A stretch of DNA of 64,000 bases from an uncultured Alistipes sp. (GTDB lineage: Bacteria; Bacteroidota; Bacteroidia; Bacteroidales; Rikenellaceae): contig CALVCS010000007.1 of NCBI GenBank assembly GCA_944326035.1, positions 1 through 64,000 of the forward strand, written 5' to 3'. Within the stretch, counting starts at the first letter, position 1, and each line of letters opens with the position of its first letter. This document shows, piece after piece, positions 25,256 to 35,931 of this stretch. The notes under the pieces were generated by a model, which worked only from the letters and a program-made list of their open reading frames with translations, was not told where the DNA came from and did no database searches. The position numbers were made by a program, and so were the translations under genes.

Positions 25256-28200
25256 ATGAGTTTAATCACCGGAATGCTGAAACTGTTCTTCGGAACAAAA
25301 AGCGATAAAGACCGCAAAGAAATAGAGCCTTATGTCGATAAGATTAAGGCCATCTATCCTTCCGTCGATCAGTTAAGCGATGACCAACTACGTGCCCGCA
25401 GCGCGGCTTTACGCCAAGAAATCGCCGACTATATCGCCGCCGACGAAGCCAAAATCGTCGAACTGAAAGCCCAGTTGGAACATGCCGACACCTCGCTGGA
25501 CGACAAAGAACGCATCTCAAAACAAATCGATGACCTGACTGCCGAAATCGATCGCAAAATCGAAATCAAACTGGACGAAATTCTGCCCGAAGCCTTTGCA
25601 ATTGTGAAGAGCACGGCGCGTCGGTTTGCCCAAAATCCTCAGATCCGTGTTAAAGCTACCGATTTCGACCGCGACTTGGCTGCCACTAAAGATTTCGTCA
25701 CCATCGAAGGCGATACGGCCGTATACGCCAACAGTTGGATGGCCGGCGGCAACAAGATCACTTGGGATATGGTGCATTACGACAGCCAGCTGTTTGGTGG
25801 GGTCGTCCTGCACAAAGGGAAAATCGCCGAAATGGCCACCGGGGAAGGGAAAACCTTGGTCGCCACCCTTCCCGTCTTTCTGAACGCTTTGGCCGGTAAA
25901 GGAGTCCACATCGTGACCGTGAACGATTACTTGGCTCGACGCGACTCAGAATGGATGGGCCCGATTTATGAATTCCATGGGCTGTCGGTCGACTGCATCG
26001 ACCTGCATCAACCCAACTCGGCCGCTCGCCGGAAGGCCTATATGGCCGACATCACCTTCGGGACCAACAACGAATACGGTTTCGACTACCTGCGTGACAA
26101 CATGGCCATCTCTCCGGAAGACCTCGTTCAACGCAAACACCACTACGCCATTGTCGACGAAGTGGACTCGGTGTTGATCGACGATGCCCGTACGCCGTTG
26201 ATCATTGCCGGCCCGGTTCCCAAAGGCGACGATCAAATGTTCGAACAGTATCGCGGAGTGGTTGAACATCTGTTCAACGAACAACGTGCACTGGTGACCC
26301 AACTGCTGGCCGATGCCAAGAAGTTGATCGCAGAAGGAAAAACCGAAGAGGGAGGCGTATTGCTGTATCGCGCCCACAAAGGATTGCCCAAATACAAACC
26401 GCTGATCAAATACCTCAGCGAACCGGGGATCAAAGCCCTGATGCAGAAGACCGAAAACATCTACATGCAGGATAATAACCGCCGCATGCCGGAGATCGTC
26501 GACGATCTCTATTTCGTCATCGACGAAAAGCTCAACTCGGTCGAACTGCAAGATAAAGGACATGACTTTTTGGCCCGTCAGGTCGGGGAAGAGGGCTTCT
26601 TCGTGCTGCCCAACATGGGGAACATCATGGCTGACATCGAAAAAAGCGGCCTCTCGCCCGAAGAAAAAGCGGCCAAACAGGACGAAGTACTCAACGACTA
26701 CGCCATCAAATCGGAACGAGTTCACACCATCAACCAGTTGCTCAAAGCGTACAGCATGTTCGAAAAAGATGTCGAATATGTGGTGATGGACAACAAGGTG
26801 AAGATCGTCGACGAACAGACCGGACGTATTCTTGAAGGACGTCGCTATTCGGATGGGCTGCACCAGGCCATCGAAGCGAAGGAAAGAGTCAAGGTAGAGG
26901 CAGCCACCCAAACGTTTGCGACGGTCACCTTGCAGAACTACTTCCGTATGTACCACAAGCTGGCCGGGATGACCGGTACGGCCGAAACCGAAGCCAGCGA
27001 ATTCTGGAGCATCTATAAACTGGATGTGGTGGTCATTCCCACCAACCGTCCCGTTATCCGAGAAGACAAAGACGACCTGATCTACAAGACCAAACGTGAA
27101 AAATACGCCGCGGTCATCGACCAAATCGACGAATTGATCAAACAAGGACGTCCGGTCTTGGTCGGGACCACCTCGGTAGAAATCTCGGAACTGCTCAGCC
27201 GCATGCTGAAACTGCGGGGCATCAAACACAACGTATTGAATGCCAAGCAGCACCAATTGGAAGCGCAGATCGTGGCCGAAGCCGGACAAACCGGACAGGT
27301 GACCATCGCGACCAACATGGCCGGTCGTGGGACCGATATCAAGCTTTCGCCCGAAGTGAAAGCGGCCGGAGGTCTGGCCATCATCGGGACCGAACGTCAC
27401 GAATCCCGTCGTGTGGACCGTCAGTTGCGAGGACGTGCCGGCCGTCAGGGAGACCCGGGATCATCTCAATTCTTCGTCTCGCTGGAAGACAACCTGATGC
27501 GTCTGTTCGGCTCGGAACGTATCGCCGGACTGATGGACCGCATGGGCTTGAAAGAAGGCGAAGTGATTCAGGCCGGGATGATGTCCAAAGCCATCGAACG
27601 CGCCCAGAAGAAAGTGGAAGAAAACAACTTCGGTATCCGTAAACGTCTGCTCGAATACGACGACGTGATGAATGCCCAGCGCGAAGTGATCTATACCCGA
27701 CGCCGCCACGCTCTCTATGGCGAACGGATCGAAGTCGACCTGAACAACATCATCATGGACTATGCCGAATCGTTTGTCGACGCCTATGGAGACAGCGATT
27801 TCGACGACTTCAAGTTCAATATGATTCGTCAGGTAGCCGTACAACCCTCTTTCGATGCTGCCACCTTTAAAGCCGCCAGCAAAGAGACCTTGACCGGCAT
27901 GGTGGTCAAAGATTTCCAAGACGCCTACAATCGACGGATGAATTCGGTGGCTGCCACCGCCTATCCGGTCATCAAGAAGGTCTATGAAGAACAGGCTGCC
28001 CAGTTCGAAAATGTCTATGTTCCGATTTCGGACGGTATCCGGGGCTACAATGTTCCGGTCAACCTGAAGAAAGCGTACGAAAGCCAGTGCAAAGAGATTT
28101 TCAAGAGTTTCAGCAAAATCGTCATGCTGAGTACCATCGACGAAAACTGGAAAGAACATCTGCGCGACATGGACGATCTGCGTCAGAGCGTTCAAAACGC

Positions 28201-28546
28201 CTCCTATGAACAGAAAGACCCGCTGTTGATCTATAAATTCGAGTCGTTCGAACTGTTCCGCAAGATGCTGGATAAAGTGAACCGCGAAGTGTTGTCGACC
28301 CTCTTCAAGGCCTTCATTCCGATCCGGGAAAACCCTGAAGCGGCAGCCAGCACCCAACAACCGGTTCAACGTCCCCGTACCGACATGTCCCAGATGCAAA
28401 CCTCCCGTATGGAGGCTGCAGCTGCGGTCAGCCAGGGCCCCAGCAAACCGGCTCCGGTGCATGTCGAAAAGAAAATCGGACGAAACGATCCTTGTCCCTG
28501 CGGCAGCGGCAAAAAATACAAACAGTGCCACGGGAAAGGACTCTAA
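25256..28546 (+). CDS. secA: Preprotein translocase ATPase SecA
   Basis: A 1096-residue SecA, the motor that drives unfolded preproteins through SecYEG. Walker A is MATGEGKT, the DEAD-like box is [16 protein letters not shown], and motif runs such as [11 protein letters not shown] and [18 protein letters not shown] are intact. The C-terminal zinc site is [16 protein letters not shown], which binds SecB or ribosomes in other species. It is about 200 residues longer than E. coli SecA, as usual in Bacteroidota, with the extra length in the N-terminal region (a charged helical insert around residues 60-90) and in an insert around 360-440. A strong terminator follows directly. Confidence 0.97.
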   Translation: MSLITGMLKLFFGTKSDKDRKEIEPYVDKIKAIYPSVDQLSDDQLRARSAALRQEIADYIAADEAKIVELKAQLEHADTSLDDKERISKQIDDLTAEIDRKIEIKLDEILPEAFAIVKSTARRFAQNPQIRVKATDFDRDLAATKDFVTIEGDTAVYANSWMAGGNKITWDMVHYDSQLFGGVVLHKGKIAEMATGEGKTLVATLPVFLNALAGKGVHIVTVNDYLARRDSEWMGPIYEFHGLSVDCIDLHQPNSAARRKAYMADITFGTNNEYGFDYLRDNMAISPEDLVQRKHHYAIVDEVDSVLIDDARTPLIIAGPVPKGDDQMFEQYRGVVEHLFNEQRALVTQLLADAKKLIAEGKTEEGGVLLYRAHKGLPKYKPLIKYLSEPGIKALMQKTENIYMQDNNRRMPEIVDDLYFVIDEKLNSVELQDKGHDFLARQVGEEGFFVLPNMGNIMADIEKSGLSPEEKAAKQDEVLNDYAIKSERVHTINQLLKAYSMFEKDVEYVVMDNKVKIVDEQTGRILEGRRYSDGLHQAIEAKERVKVEAATQTFATVTLQNYFRMYHKLAGMTGTAETEASEFWSIYKLDVVVIPTNRPVIREDKDDLIYKTKREKYAAVIDQIDELIKQGRPVLVGTTSVEISELLSRMLKLRGIKHNVLNAKQHQLEAQIVAEAGQTGQVTIATNMAGRGTDIKLSPEVKAAGGLAIIGTERHESRRVDRQLRGRAGRQGDPGSSQFFVSLEDNLMRLFGSERIAGLMDRMGLKEGEVIQAGMMSKAIERAQKKVEENNFGIRKRLLEYDDVMNAQREVIYTRRRHALYGERIEVDLNNIIMDYAESFVDAYGDSDFDDFKFNMIRQVAVQPSFDAATFKAASKETLTGMVVKDFQDAYNRRMNSVAATAYPVIKKVYEEQAAQFENVYVPISDGIRGYNVPVNLKKAYESQCKEIFKSFSKIVMLSTIDENWKEHLRDMDDLRQSVQNASYEQKDPLLIYKFESFELFRKMLDKVNREVLSTLFKAFIPIRENPEAAASTQQPVQRPRTDMSQMQTSRMEAAAAVSQGPSKPAPVHVEKKIGRNDPCPCGSGKKYKQCHGKGL

Positions 28547-28576
28547 TAAACTTTTCATTATAAAGTTTCGATAAAC

Positions 28577-28613
28577 AAAGCGTCAGTTTTCATAAGCAAA
28601 ACTGACGCTTTTT
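28577..28613 (+). terminator. secA terminator
   Basis: A perfect 14-bp stem, AAAGCGTCAGTTTT (28577-28590) with its complement at 28598-28611, 7-nt loop, ending in a run of T. A classical intrinsic terminator 30 bp after the secA stop. Confidence 0.92.
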
Positions 28614-28637
28614 ATTTCAATTTCTCAGGTTTTATAC

Positions 28638-28645
28638 TATTTTTG
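28638..28645 (+). promoter_or_regulatory. -7 promoter box TATTTTTG
   Basis: An exact TAnnTTTG match 27 bp before the peptidase ATG. The -33 region has TTTC rather than TTTG. Confidence 0.65.
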
Positions 28646-28672
28646 CGTGCAAACCCTTAAACTACCAACCCC

Positions 28673-30187
28673 ATGAAACTATCCTCTTTCGTAGCGGCTC
28701 TATTCTGTTTATGCACCCCGATCTTCTTACAGGCCCAAACCGAAACCTGCGATTGGGAAACCGCATTCCGCATCAAACAGGAAGTGGCAAAAAATGCTCA
28801 AATCGATTCCCTGATCTATCGGCTCATCGATGCTACCGGCCCCAGGCTGACCGGTTCCGATCGCATGGAGGCCGGCTATGAAGCCGCGTTGGCTCAGATG
28901 AAAGCTTTTGGATTGGAAAATGTCCGGAAAGAATTTGCCCGGGATTGGCACCGCGGAGGCTGGGATATCACCAAAGCCTACTGTGCCATGACGCTCCCCT
29001 ACTACATGCACATCTATCCGCTACCGGTCGGCTGGAGCGGAGGAACCGATGGTCTGAAAACGGGGGAAGTGATGATCGTTACCGCCCGCAATTTCGACGA
29101 ATTGCACAGCTATGCCGGCAAAGTCAAAGGAAAAATCGTGCTGCTGGGGTCGAACTATCGCTATAAAATGAACGAAAACCCCTTCCCGCTCCGCATTCCG
29201 GACGAAGAGTTGCAGCGCTTAGCCAATGACTATCCGATCACCGGATTCGGGGCTCCCCGTAAAAATCGCACACGCCCTCCCTTCGCCTATGACGATATCG
29301 TCGACTTCTTGCAAAAAGAAGGGGCTATTGCGGTATTGAATAACAGCGGAGATTTCAATGTGCCCCGTACGACCCATTATGACTTCCAGCAGGGCAATAA
29401 ACCCTCGCTATGTCAATTAAACATCACCAGCGAGGCACACGGGCTGATGCAGCGAATGATCGAACACGGCGAAAAGGTGAGTATGGAAATCGAAGTATCC
29501 GTCAAATATACGCCCGGACGTAAAATCTACAATATCATCGGGGAAATTCCTGGCACCGACCCTACACTGAAAGATCAGATCGTGATGCTCGGGGCCCATC
29601 TCGACTCGCATCAAGGCGGCACGGGAGCCACCGATAACGGAGGAGGTTGCGTGACGATGCTCGAAGCAATGCGTACCCTCAAAGCCCTGGGAATTCAACC
29701 GCGCCGTACGATTCGCATCGCCCTTTGGGGCGGCGAAGAGATGGGACTGCATGGCTCGAGCGGCTATGTGGAGCAACATGTATACGACCCCAAAACCGAC
29801 ACCCAGAAAGAAGAATACGATAAAATCTCGGTCTATTTCAATGCCGACTATGGACCGGGACGTTTCCGGGGAATTTATACCCAGGACAACCTGATGGCCG
29901 GCCCCATCTTCCGGGCCTGGATGGAACCCTATCACGATATGGGCCTGACCACCGTTTCGAATCGCAGCATGGGCAGTACGGACCACATGCCGTTCGACGA
30001 TGCCGGCATTCCCGGTTTTCAATTCATTCAAGACTATATCGAATGGAATCGAGGAGCCCATCAGGCCATGGACTATTCGGATCGTCTGGTAGTGGCCGAC
30101 TTGAAACACAATGCGGCTGTCATGGCTTGGTTCGTTTATAATGCCGCCATGCGTGATGAAATGATGCCCCGTAAACCGAAGCCCTAA
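28673..30187 (+). CDS. Exported M28-family metallopeptidase with PA domain
   Basis: A 504-residue protein with a signal peptide (about 1-22, ending LQAQ). An inserted protease-associated domain lies at about 140-260. The M28 zinc core follows: GAHLDSHQGGTGATDNGGG carries the first His and the bridging Asp, GGEEMGLHGS the catalytic and metal glutamates, FNADYGPG an aspartate, and STDHMPFDDAGIP the last His. This fits a di-zinc aminopeptidase or carboxypeptidase Q-like enzyme acting in the periplasm on peptides. It stands alone with its own promoter and shares a bidirectional terminator with the xse genes. Confidence 0.88.
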   Translation: MKLSSFVAALFCLCTPIFLQAQTETCDWETAFRIKQEVAKNAQIDSLIYRLIDATGPRLTGSDRMEAGYEAALAQMKAFGLENVRKEFARDWHRGGWDITKAYCAMTLPYYMHIYPLPVGWSGGTDGLKTGEVMIVTARNFDELHSYAGKVKGKIVLLGSNYRYKMNENPFPLRIPDEELQRLANDYPITGFGAPRKNRTRPPFAYDDIVDFLQKEGAIAVLNNSGDFNVPRTTHYDFQQGNKPSLCQLNITSEAHGLMQRMIEHGEKVSMEIEVSVKYTPGRKIYNIIGEIPGTDPTLKDQIVMLGAHLDSHQGGTGATDNGGGCVTMLEAMRTLKALGIQPRRTIRIALWGGEEMGLHGSSGYVEQHVYDPKTDTQKEEYDKISVYFNADYGPGRFRGIYTQDNLMAGPIFRAWMEPYHDMGLTTVSNRSMGSTDHMPFDDAGIPGFQFIQDYIEWNRGAHQAMDYSDRLVVADLKHNAAVMAWFVYNAAMRDEMMPRKPKP

Positions 30188-30203
30188 ATACAACTCTCTT
30201 TTC

Positions 30204-30245
30204 AAACAACGAAGGACCCTTTTTTCAAAGGGTCCTTCGTTGTTT
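30204..30245. terminator. Bidirectional terminator with a 19-bp perfect stem
   Basis: AAACAACGAAGGACCCTTT (30204-30222) and its exact complement (30227-30245) around loop TTTC. It lies between the convergent peptidase and xseB genes, and each strand ends the hairpin with T residues. Confidence 0.92.
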
Positions 30246-30281
30246 ACATCTCAATCTTTTCTTGAGAAAGATCGGGTAAAT

Positions 30282-30476
30282 CTACTCATTTTCCAATACA
30301 TCGGCCACTTCTTTTTCGGCCTTTCGGAGCTTCTCTTTACACAGTTTGATCAGCTCGGCCGCCCGTTTGACCTGAGCCCCCAACTCATCGACATTCATCT
30401 GTTCGTTGTTGAACTTTTCCAAAATGGCTTCGACCTCCTCGATCGCCTGCGTATACGTTATTTTCGTCTTTTCCAT
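30282..30476 (-). CDS. xseB: Exodeoxyribonuclease VII small subunit
   Basis: A 64-residue XseB. The run YTQAIEEVEAILEKFNNEQM, cited as YTQAIEEVEAILEKF, followed by a helical heptad-rich segment to KEVADVL, is the family pattern. It joins XseA in a nuclease that degrades single-stranded DNA from both ends. The gene follows xseA after 11 bp. It is slightly shorter than E. coli XseB (80). Confidence 0.9.
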   Translation of the reverse strand: MEKTKITYTQAIEEVEAILEKFNNEQMNVDELGAQVKRAAELIKLCKEKLRKAEKEVADVLENE

Positions 30477-30487
30477 ATCGTTTTGAT

Positions 30488-31864
30488 CTATTTTTCCGCT
30501 ATGATCTGCTGTACCTCGGCTTCGATCCGTCCTTCATACAACTGAATAGTCAACTTATCGCCTCTCTGCACCGCATCCACCCCCGTCAACGTTTTTCCTT
30601 GACAACTCACCACCGCAAATCCTCGTTGTAGAATACGTCGAGGATCCTGACCAGCCACTAACTCGCCCATCCATTTCAGCTCCTGTTTTCGGGCCTGCAG
30701 ATAGTCTCGCGTCGCACTCGAAAGCGTTTTGACGAGCGGCGTCAGAGCCGCTGATCGCGCCGCGAGATAATAGGCCGACGCCTGTTGCAAACGGGCACGA
30801 TAACTTTCCAGTCGATACATCCCTTGCTGCACGGCACGGCCGGTGACACGATGCAGAGCACTTTGCAACTGTTCCAACCGCATCTCCTGGGCATGCACCC
30901 GTTCCGTCGAAACCATCCGCAAGCCAAAAGCCCCATTCTGAAGGCGTTGTTTCTGTGCCTCCAAAAGCGACATGGCTTCCGAAGCCAACTCATCGAACCG
31001 TTCATCCAACCGAGCATCAAACGACTCGATCTGCTCTTTCAGATAGACCGCCACAGCCGTCGGCGTTTTGAGTGAGACCGCCGCGACCAGATCGGCCACA
31101 CTCTGGTCCTTATCATGTCCGATCCCCGTCAACACCGGCAAGGGGAATTGCGCCAGATGGCAGCACAGCCGATACGAATCGAAAGCCCCCAAATCGCTTT
31201 GAGATCCCCCACCCCGAATCAACACCAGTACATCAAACGCCTCCAAACGTTCTGCCACCCGTTCCAGGGCCGTAATCACCGCATCTTCAGCACCGGCCCC
31301 CTGCATAAAGGAGTCGAACAACTCTACGTCGAATCGATAGGGCGAAGCGCTCAATTCCCGCATAAAATCCTGATAACCGGCCGCATTCCGGGACGATATC
31401 ACCGCGACACGTTGCATCACTAACGGCAAGGGAATTTCCCGATTCATATCGAAGACCCCCTCCTGTTTCAGGCGGTCGATCGTCTCCTGACGCTGGCGCT
31501 GCATATCGCCCAACGTATAGTTGGGATCGATGTCGATAATCTGCAACGACAGTCCATACAGTTCATGATAGGAAACCACCACTTTGACCAGGACGTTCAA
31601 CCCCGACGCCAGTGGTTGTCCCGTTGTTCCCCGGAAATAGGGCTCCAGCATCTGAAAGGTCGACCGCCAGATGACCGCAGAGGCTTTGGCTCGAGGCACA
31701 TGGTTCGTTCCTCCCTTTTCGACCAGCTCCAGGTAGCAGTGCCCCGAATAATTGACTTTCAGTTCGCTGATTTCGGCGGTCACCCAATACGGCAAAGGAT
31801 GGGCGCGATCTATGCCCTGTTTGATGAGCGTCTGTAACTGACTCAGGCTAATAGACTCTGACAT
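30488..31864 (-). CDS. xseA: Exodeoxyribonuclease VII large subunit
   Basis: A 458-residue XseA. An OB-fold lies at about 1-110 (ISLSQLQTLIKQGID, WVTAEISELKVNYSGHCYLEL cited as WVTAEISELKVN and GHCYLEL). The catalytic domain has VISSRNAAGYQDFM and IRGGGSQSDLGAFDSY, then GIGHDKDQSVADLVA. A coiled-coil region binds XseB, and the closing RGFAVV motif is present. It works in DNA repair and recombination. It follows the rel gene after 7 bp, so rel-xseA-xseB is one minus-strand operon. Confidence 0.95.
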   Translation of the reverse strand: MSESISLSQLQTLIKQGIDRAHPLPYWVTAEISELKVNYSGHCYLELVEKGGTNHVPRAKASAVIWRSTFQMLEPYFRGTTGQPLASGLNVLVKVVVSYHELYGLSLQIIDIDPNYTLGDMQRQRQETIDRLKQEGVFDMNREIPLPLVMQRVAVISSRNAAGYQDFMRELSASPYRFDVELFDSFMQGAGAEDAVITALERVAERLEAFDVLVLIRGGGSQSDLGAFDSYRLCCHLAQFPLPVLTGIGHDKDQSVADLVAAVSLKTPTAVAVYLKEQIESFDARLDERFDELASEAMSLLEAQKQRLQNGAFGLRMVSTERVHAQEMRLEQLQSALHRVTGRAVQQGMYRLESYRARLQQASAYYLAARSAALTPLVKTLSSATRDYLQARKQELKWMGELVAGQDPRRILQRGFAVVSCQGKTLTGVDAVQRGDKLTIQLYEGRIEAEVQQIIAEK

Positions 31865-31871
31865 CGTTCAA

Positions 31872-34058
31872 TCAGTTATTGACCCGGAAAACCTTTTGGA
31901 CCCCTTTAATGCGCAGCAGATTATGGATCACCATATCCACCATCTGACTACTGGTCACTTCGATATTGATCAGTCCTGAAAGCACCCCGGCGGCCGAGCC
32001 CAAATTCATCGACCGAATATTGATCTTCAGATCTCGGTTAATCACTTCCGCAATTTTATTCACTAAGCCCGGGATATCATCAGCCTGAATACGAATCGTG
32101 GCCCGGAAAGATCCGGTGACAGCCTCTTTCTGCCAGCGCGCCGCTAATACCCGGTAAGGATATCGTTCTTTCAGTCGCAGAGCGTTCGGGCAATCGCTTC
32201 GGTGAATGGTAATGCCATTGCTGACCGTCGTAAAGCCAAAGATCTCGTCGCCATAGATCGGATTACAGCACTTCGCCAATTTATAGTCGATATTACTCAA
32301 CGATTCATCGATCACCAACGCATCATCGCTTCCGGGCTGCACCCGTGTCGGTGTTTTGACCGTACGAGTCGTCTCTTCGGGGGCCGCATCGGCATTCAGA
32401 TAGCGCAACAACAGCTCTTTGATCTCACCCAGACCGATTTTTTCTTGGGCGATCATTCCATACAACTCCGTCCCGGTCCTCTTTTTATAATGCTTGCACA
32501 AAAAGCTGACCGCATCATCCATGGAAATGGAGAGCTTCCAGTTTTTGATCTTCCGTTCAAGCTCTTCACGCCCCAGCAAAGCCGCCTTGGCCTGCTCTTC
32601 CCGCAAAAACGCTTTGATACGGCTGCGGGCCTTACCGGTTGTCACGAAATTCAACCAATCGGCCTTGGGTTTCTGGGTCTTGGAGGTCAGGATTTCCACG
32701 ATATCGCCATTACGTAACACCTCTTTAAAGGAGACATTGCGGTGGTTGATCTTCCCGCCCACACAGGTGGATCCCAAGCCAGAATGAATTTCAAAGGCAA
32801 AATCCAACACCGTCGCCCCTTCATTCATCTTCCGCAAATCCCCATTGGGCGTAAAGACGAAAATTTCGCCCGACGAAAGTTTGGCATCAAACCGATCGCT
32901 CAGCCCCTCCATTTGAGCCGACTCCATGGTCTCCCGCAATTTGGCAAACCACTCTTCGGTGCCCATACCATCCCGTTTCACCCCTTTGTAGCGCCAATGG
33001 GCGGCCACACCACGTTCCGCAATTTCATCCATCCGTTCGGATCGAATCTGGATCTCCACCCAGCGACCCGTGTCCGTTACCACCGTCGTATGCAACGATT
33101 CGTAGCCGTTGGATTTCGGAATCGAGATCCAGTCCCGCATACGCTCCGGATTCGGCGTATAAAAATCGGTTACAATGGAATAGACCCCCCAGCACAGGGC
33201 TTTCTCCTGTTCGATCGGGCAATCGATCACGATACGAATCGCAAACAGATCGTAAACCTCTTCGAACGGGATATGCATTCGCTTCATCTTGCGCCAGATC
33301 GAGTAGATCGACTTCGTGCGGCTTTTCAGATGATAGCGATATCCTTGTTGCTGCATTTTCTCCTCGATCGGCTTGACAAACTCCTTAATGAATTGGTCAC
33401 GTTCGGCAGCCGTATCGGCCAACCGTTGCCGGATGTAGGCATAATCTTTCGGTTCCAGGTATTTGAGAGCGATATCCTCCATCTCACTCTTAATGGGATA
33501 GAGGCCCAATTTATGCGCGATCTGCGAGTAAAGATGCAAGCTCTCCCAGGACTTCTTTTTCCGTTTTTCGGGCGGGAACATCTCCAACGCCCGCATCACC
33601 TCCAGCCGATCGGCCAGTTTGATCAAAATGACCCGAGGATCGGTCGAATAGGAAACGATCAGCTCCCGAAAGTTATCAATCTGATCATCAGACTCTTTTG
33701 TGTCGACATCCGAAATATTGCACAATCCCTGGAGGATTCCGGTACAGGCATCGCCATATCGTTTCCCCACCTCCGAAGCCTCCATCAGCCCCAAGCGCAC
33801 CACATCATGTAACAGGGTCGAAATCGTCGAATTACGCCCCAAACCGATCTCCTGAATCACAATCGAAGCCGTATTCAGCGAATGCAACACCAAGGGCGTG
33901 CCGTCATGACGGGTACGCCCGTCGAGTTTTTCGGCCGCCAATGCCAGCGCATCGGCAATCATACGACAACTCAGTTCGCTGAACGTATTTTTCGACAGCT
34001 CCAAAAAAGGTTTCCAATAGGTTGGAGCCAACTTAATCTCTCGCTCTTCGACAGTCAT
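31872..34058 (-). CDS. RelA/SpoT homologue with a degenerate hydrolase site
   Basis: A 728-residue long RSH protein for (p)ppGpp metabolism. Order of domains: HD hydrolase-like (about 45-190), synthetase (about 235-350, with RTKSIYSIWRKM, YDLFAIRIV, IPKSNGYESLHTT), TGS (about 395-455, VFTPNGDLRKMNEGATVLDF cited as FTPNGDLRKMNEG), helical and Cys/His region (CCNPIYGD), and a C-terminal ACT. In the HD part His59 and His84-Asp85 remain, but the HDxxED glutamate and aspartate are replaced by Arg88-Leu89. Hydrolysis is therefore probably lost and the protein is likely synthetase-dominant. I prefer ATG 34058 (AGGTGAG just upstream) to a GTG two codons earlier. Heads the rel-xseA-xseB operon. Confidence 0.88.
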   Translation of the reverse strand: MTVEEREIKLAPTYWKPFLELSKNTFSELSCRMIADALALAAEKLDGRTRHDGTPLVLHSLNTASIVIQEIGLGRNSTISTLLHDVVRLGLMEASEVGKRYGDACTGILQGLCNISDVDTKESDDQIDNFRELIVSYSTDPRVILIKLADRLEVMRALEMFPPEKRKKKSWESLHLYSQIAHKLGLYPIKSEMEDIALKYLEPKDYAYIRQRLADTAAERDQFIKEFVKPIEEKMQQQGYRYHLKSRTKSIYSIWRKMKRMHIPFEEVYDLFAIRIVIDCPIEQEKALCWGVYSIVTDFYTPNPERMRDWISIPKSNGYESLHTTVVTDTGRWVEIQIRSERMDEIAERGVAAHWRYKGVKRDGMGTEEWFAKLRETMESAQMEGLSDRFDAKLSSGEIFVFTPNGDLRKMNEGATVLDFAFEIHSGLGSTCVGGKINHRNVSFKEVLRNGDIVEILTSKTQKPKADWLNFVTTGKARSRIKAFLREEQAKAALLGREELERKIKNWKLSISMDDAVSFLCKHYKKRTGTELYGMIAQEKIGLGEIKELLLRYLNADAAPEETTRTVKTPTRVQPGSDDALVIDESLSNIDYKLAKCCNPIYGDEIFGFTTVSNGITIHRSDCPNALRLKERYPYRVLAARWQKEAVTGSFRATIRIQADDIPGLVNKIAEVINRDLKINIRSMNLGSAAGVLSGLINIEVTSSQMVDMVIHNLLRIKGVQKVFRVNN

Positions 34059-34283
34059 ACTCACCTATATTTAGGATTCAACACTCTCTTTCATAACCAG
34101 ACGGCGGCCGAATCGTCTCCGTCTTGTGGTATACAACGTCCCCGCTCCCCGATTTAGTTTCTATTCCGTCCAATCAGGGGACAGTCGTCGTCGTTTTACC
34201 GCCTTAAAAATAACATTTTTTCCCGAGAACTCCGCATGAAGCGCCTCCGCTCCTCTTCCTACGGAGGTCTCAAACCCCAATAA

Positions 34284-34315
34284 AAACGGGGATATTCTGA
34301 CGAACATCCCCGTTT
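34284..34315 (-). terminator. aspA terminator
   Basis: On the minus strand a 10-bp stem AAACGGGGAT / ATCCCCGTTT, extendable across one mismatch by GTTC-type pairing in the loop, followed by TTATTG. It lies 23 bp past the aspA stop. The remaining DNA between it and the rel gene (34065-34283) shows nothing I can name. Confidence 0.8.
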
Positions 34316-34338
34316 CTGAAGGTCTTATAGAAATCGGT

Positions 34339-35772
34339 CTATTTGCGCAAGAATTTACGCGGTTTTACCATATTTTCCGGGGAGAGGATGTTATCCAGCT
34401 CTTCTTTGCTCAGCAATTGTTTTTCCAGCACCAGGTCATAAATGCCTTTTCCGGTCTTCAGCGCCGTCTGAGCCAGTTCAGACGATACTTCATAACCCAG
34501 ATAGGGATTCAATGCCGTTACCAAACCGATGCTGTGCATCACCATACGACGACATACGTCTTTGTTCGCCGTGATACCGACGATGCATTTTTCCCGCAGG
34601 GTATTCATCCCGTTCACCAGCATTTCGATGCTTTCGAACAGGCTGTGTACGATGATCGGTTCCATGACGTTCAGTTCCAACTGACCGGCTTCGGCAGCGA
34701 CCGTTACCGTCAAATCGTTCCCGATCACCTTGAAGGCTACCTGATTGACCACTTCGGGAATCACCGGATTGACTTTTCCCGGCATGATGGAAGAACCGGG
34801 TTGCATGGGCGGCAGGTTGATTTCGTTGAGACCGGCACGAGGACCCGACGAAAGCAGACGCAAGTCGTTGCAGATCTTCGACAATTTCACGGCCATCCGT
34901 TTGAGTGCCGAGGAGTTCATCACAAAAGCCCCCGTATCGTTGGTCGCTTCGATCATGTTGGTCGCAGCCACCAACGGCAGCCCCGTGATTTCACGCAGAT
35001 ATTTGATACACAGCGGAGAATAATCCGGATCGGCATTGATCCCCGTTCCGATGGCCGTAGCCCCCATATTCACTTCCAGGAACAGTTTCAGGTTTTGTTT
35101 CAGTCGTTCCACTTCTTCGGCCAGGTTGGCGGCATAGGCTTCGAATTCCTGTCCCAGGGTCATCGGCACAGCATCCTGCAACTGGGTCCGTCCCATCTTG
35201 ATCACTCCTGCAAATTCGGTTCCTTTCGCCCGAAACGCTTCGACCAGACACTGCAGCGAATAGATCATCTTTTCCACGCTGTTAATCAACGCAATCTTAA
35301 CAGCCGTCGGATAGGCGTCATTGGTCGATTGCGAGAGATTGACGTGGTTGTTCGGATGACAATATTTGTATTCGCCCTTCTTATGGCCCATCAATTCCAA
35401 GGCACGGTTGGCGATCACTTCATTCGCATTCATATTGGTCGAGGTACCGGCTCCCCCCTGGACCATATCTACGACAAAATGATCGTCAAATTTGCCGGCA
35501 CGCACTTCCTGACAAGCGAGAATAATCGCTTCGGCGATTTTACCGTCCAGCAATCCCAGGTCACGGTTGGCACAAGCGGCCGCTTCTTTGACCATCGCAA
35601 ATGCCTTGATCAATTCCGGAAAGAAATGCAGACGAACGCGACTGATATGGAAATTTTCCATAGCACGCATGGTCTGTACCCCGAAATAGTACTCTACGGG
35701 AACTTCTTTGTTCCCCAACAAATCGTGTTCGGTACGGGTTTCGCCCGACAACGCTCTTTTTGTAATGTCCAT
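34339..35772 (-). CDS. aspA: Aspartate ammonia-lyase
   Basis: A 477-residue member of the aspartase/fumarase superfamily. The signature GSSIMPGKVNPVIPEVVNQV, cited as GSSIMPGKVNPV then PEVVNQV, favours aspartase over class II fumarase, which usually reads KVNPTQ. Other matches are TRTEHDLLG near the N-terminus, GGAGTSTNMNANEVIANRA (cited as GTSTNMNANEVIANRA) and HPNNHVNLSQSTND. The enzyme interconverts aspartate with fumarate and ammonia. In an anaerobe this can feed fumarate respiration. It stands as a single gene with terminators on both sides. Confidence 0.93.
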   Translation of the reverse strand: MDITKRALSGETRTEHDLLGNKEVPVEYYFGVQTMRAMENFHISRVRLHFFPELIKAFAMVKEAAACANRDLGLLDGKIAEAIILACQEVRAGKFDDHFVVDMVQGGAGTSTNMNANEVIANRALELMGHKKGEYKYCHPNNHVNLSQSTNDAYPTAVKIALINSVEKMIYSLQCLVEAFRAKGTEFAGVIKMGRTQLQDAVPMTLGQEFEAYAANLAEEVERLKQNLKLFLEVNMGATAIGTGINADPDYSPLCIKYLREITGLPLVAATNMIEATNDTGAFVMNSSALKRMAVKLSKICNDLRLLSSGPRAGLNEINLPPMQPGSSIMPGKVNPVIPEVVNQVAFKVIGNDLTVTVAAEAGQLELNVMEPIIVHSLFESIEMLVNGMNTLREKCIVGITANKDVCRRMVMHSIGLVTALNPYLGYEVSSELAQTALKTGKGIYDLVLEKQLLSKEELDNILSPENMVKPRKFLRK

Positions 35773-35876
35773 GATGAGTTAGTATTTTATGTTTTAAAGT
35801 TTAAATTCGTAACAAAAACCCCGTAACGGAGCCCAAATTTAATCAAATTAACCCAATTCGGTTAAAAATAGGCCAC

Positions 35877-35909
35877 AAAAAAAGGCCCACACTTTTCGTG
35901 CCGGCCTTT
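35877..35909 (-). terminator. pyrF terminator
   Basis: On the minus strand AAAGGCC plus CAC pairs across a two-base bulge, and the hairpin is followed by TTTTTTT. It lies 23 bp past the pyrF stop, in front of aspA. Confidence 0.8.
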
Positions 35910-35931
35910 CAGATGGGCTAAATCCCTTATT

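Noticed and set aside
25946..27400. A 484-codon minus-strand frame inside secA
   Set aside because: Shadow of secA, with the same skewed composition and no start signals.
34417..35826. A 469-codon plus-strand frame opposite aspA
   Set aside because: Shadow of aspA; His/Phe/Arg-rich and without motifs.
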